Shown: positions 13,300 to 13,963 of the stretch, one piece after another | Numbering within the stretch: the first letter of the stretch is position 1 | How the letters are laid out: the number at the start of each line of letters is the position of its first letter | Made by a program: the position numbers and the translations under genes | Assembly (NCBI GenBank): GCA_011043375.1 | Contig: DQYP01000193.1 | Location: forward strand, 1-13,963 | Length of the DNA: 13,963 nucleotides | From: Thermotogaceae bacterium | GTDB taxonomy: Bacteria > Thermotogota > Thermotogae > B21-G9 > HyVt-16 | Reading direction: 5' to 3' | The notes under the pieces: model-generated | Told to the model about the DNA's origin: nothing | The model's input: only the letters and a program-made list of their open reading frames with translations | Databases searched by the model: none

Positions 13300-13963
13300 A
13301 TTCTCACCTTTCCATTCATTATCCATGAATTTTCGGAATTCATTTTTATCTCTTCCATCGGTACGTTCAATTCCCTTGAGAGTATTTCCATTATTTTGAG
13401 CCCACAGAAGCCCGATTGGCATCTTCCAAAACCAGCTCTTGTTCTGAATTTTATTCCATCAACAGTTCTGGCACCACGTTTTATTGCCTCAACGATTTCT
13501 GCTTCGCTAACTTTGTTACAGAAGCACACTAAATTCCCAAACTTTGGATTCGTTTTTATCAATTTATCCCATTCCTCGATTTTATAATCATCGATGTGTG
13601 GTATTTTTTTTCTAAAAGGATTGAAATCTTTTTTCTTCAACAATGGAATCTTCAATTTTTCAATCAATACTTCTTCGACTATGTACTCGGCAACGGCTGG
13701 AGCAGCCGTCAAGCCTGGTGATCTCATACCCGCGGCATTCACAAATCCCCAAATGTTTGTTCTGCCTACTATGAAATCTTTTTCCTTTGTTTCCGGTCTT
13801 AAACCCGAGAACGCTTTTACCGAGTACCACAAATCTATTTTTGGGACCAATTCAAGTGCACCTTTCTTAACTTCCTCCAAACCTTCCATTGTGGTGGTGA
13901 GATCATGTTTCCTATTTCTTGGTAAATCTTGAGCATTTGGACCGATCAAAAGTCCTCCGTCAA
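13296..13963 (-). CDS. GlpA-like FAD dehydrogenase with BFD-type [2Fe-2S] domain, 5' end beyond the window
   Basis: Only the C-terminal 221 residues are present; the frame is open to the right edge, so the N-terminal FAD-binding half is outside. The first visible residues (DGGLLIGPNAQDL) and the TTTMEGL, FSGLRPET and GMRSPGLTAAPAVAEYI segments match the DAO-fold end of anaerobic glycerol-3-phosphate dehydrogenase GlpA and relatives. Then comes a BFD-like [2Fe-2S] domain with CFC and CQSGFC motifs, giving four cysteines with the usual CxC...CxxxxC spacing. The last codons overlap the oxidoreductase start (ATGA). Glycerol 3-phosphate is the likely substrate by family resemblance, but 2-hydroxy acid or amine oxidases share the fold. 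A TTG at 13949 is internal, not the start. Confidence 0.88.
   Translation of the reverse strand, partial: DGGLLIGPNAQDLPRNRKHDLTTTMEGLEEVKKGALELVPKIDLWYSVKAFSGLRPETKEKDFIVGRTNIWGFVNAAGMRSPGLTAAPAVAEYIVEEVLIEKLKIPLLKKKDFNPFRKKIPHIDDYKIEEWDKLIKTNPKFGNLVCFCNKVSEAEIVEAIKRGARTVDGIKFRTRAGFGRCQSGFCGLKIMEILSRELNVPMEEIKMNSENSWIMNGKVRI

Noticed and set aside
13300..13422. Longer N-terminus for the FAD oxidoreductase
   Set aside because: The added 41 residues lie in the upstream gene, show no family resemblance, and the ATG at 13299 has its own ribosome binding site and an ATGA overlap.

Overview
The window looks like chromosomal DNA from a member of the Thermotogota, perhaps close to Thermotoga or Pseudothermotoga. 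The DNA is AT-rich, arginine is mostly AGA/AGG, genes are tightly packed with strong GGAGG ribosome binding sites, and QueH, an OGG1-type glycosylase and a DUF1667/FAD-oxidoreductase/GlpA-like set occur together. The genus is inferred from family content and remembered gene order; no search was run.

Layout. Positions 1-392 (minus strand) hold the 5' part of a type IV pilin gene running off the left edge. A 363-base divergent intergenic region (393-755) carries candidate promoters for the pilin and for thrS. thrS (756-2681, plus) is followed by a broken prepilin-like remnant (2678-2834), then a short, divergent flagellin (2961-3770) and the two-subunit iron-sulfur L-serine dehydratase sdaAB-sdaAA (3792-5327).

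From 5398 to 11699 runs a compact seven-gene plus-strand cluster: bifunctional (p)ppGpp synthetase/hydrolase rel, D-aminoacyl-tRNA deacylase dtd, epoxyqueuosine reductase queH, 8-oxoguanine glycosylase ogg, an RsbW-like anti-sigma kinase, a small prepilin-like protein and a HEAT-repeat protein. Gaps are 0-15 bases or the genes overlap, so one transcript is likely. The first four join stringent control, translation quality control, tRNA modification and oxidative DNA repair. The last three form a possible regulator-pseudopilin-scaffold module of unknown role.

From 11679 to the right edge lies a converging minus-strand operon, transcribed right to left: a GlpA-like FAD protein with a C-terminal BFD-like [2Fe-2S] domain (partial), an NAD(P)/FAD oxidoreductase and a four-cysteine DUF1667 protein. 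Start and stop codons overlap at both junctions, suggesting a three-subunit dehydrogenase, possibly for glycerol 3-phosphate. Its last gene overlaps the end of the HEAT gene by 21 bases, tail to tail.

The most notable points are three type IV prepilin signals within 10 kb (intact, broken, atypical), a flagellin without the conserved N-terminal core motif and apparently in one unit with serine dehydratase, and the RsbW-like/pseudopilin/HEAT trio. I saw no tRNA, rRNA, CRISPR array or insertion sequence.
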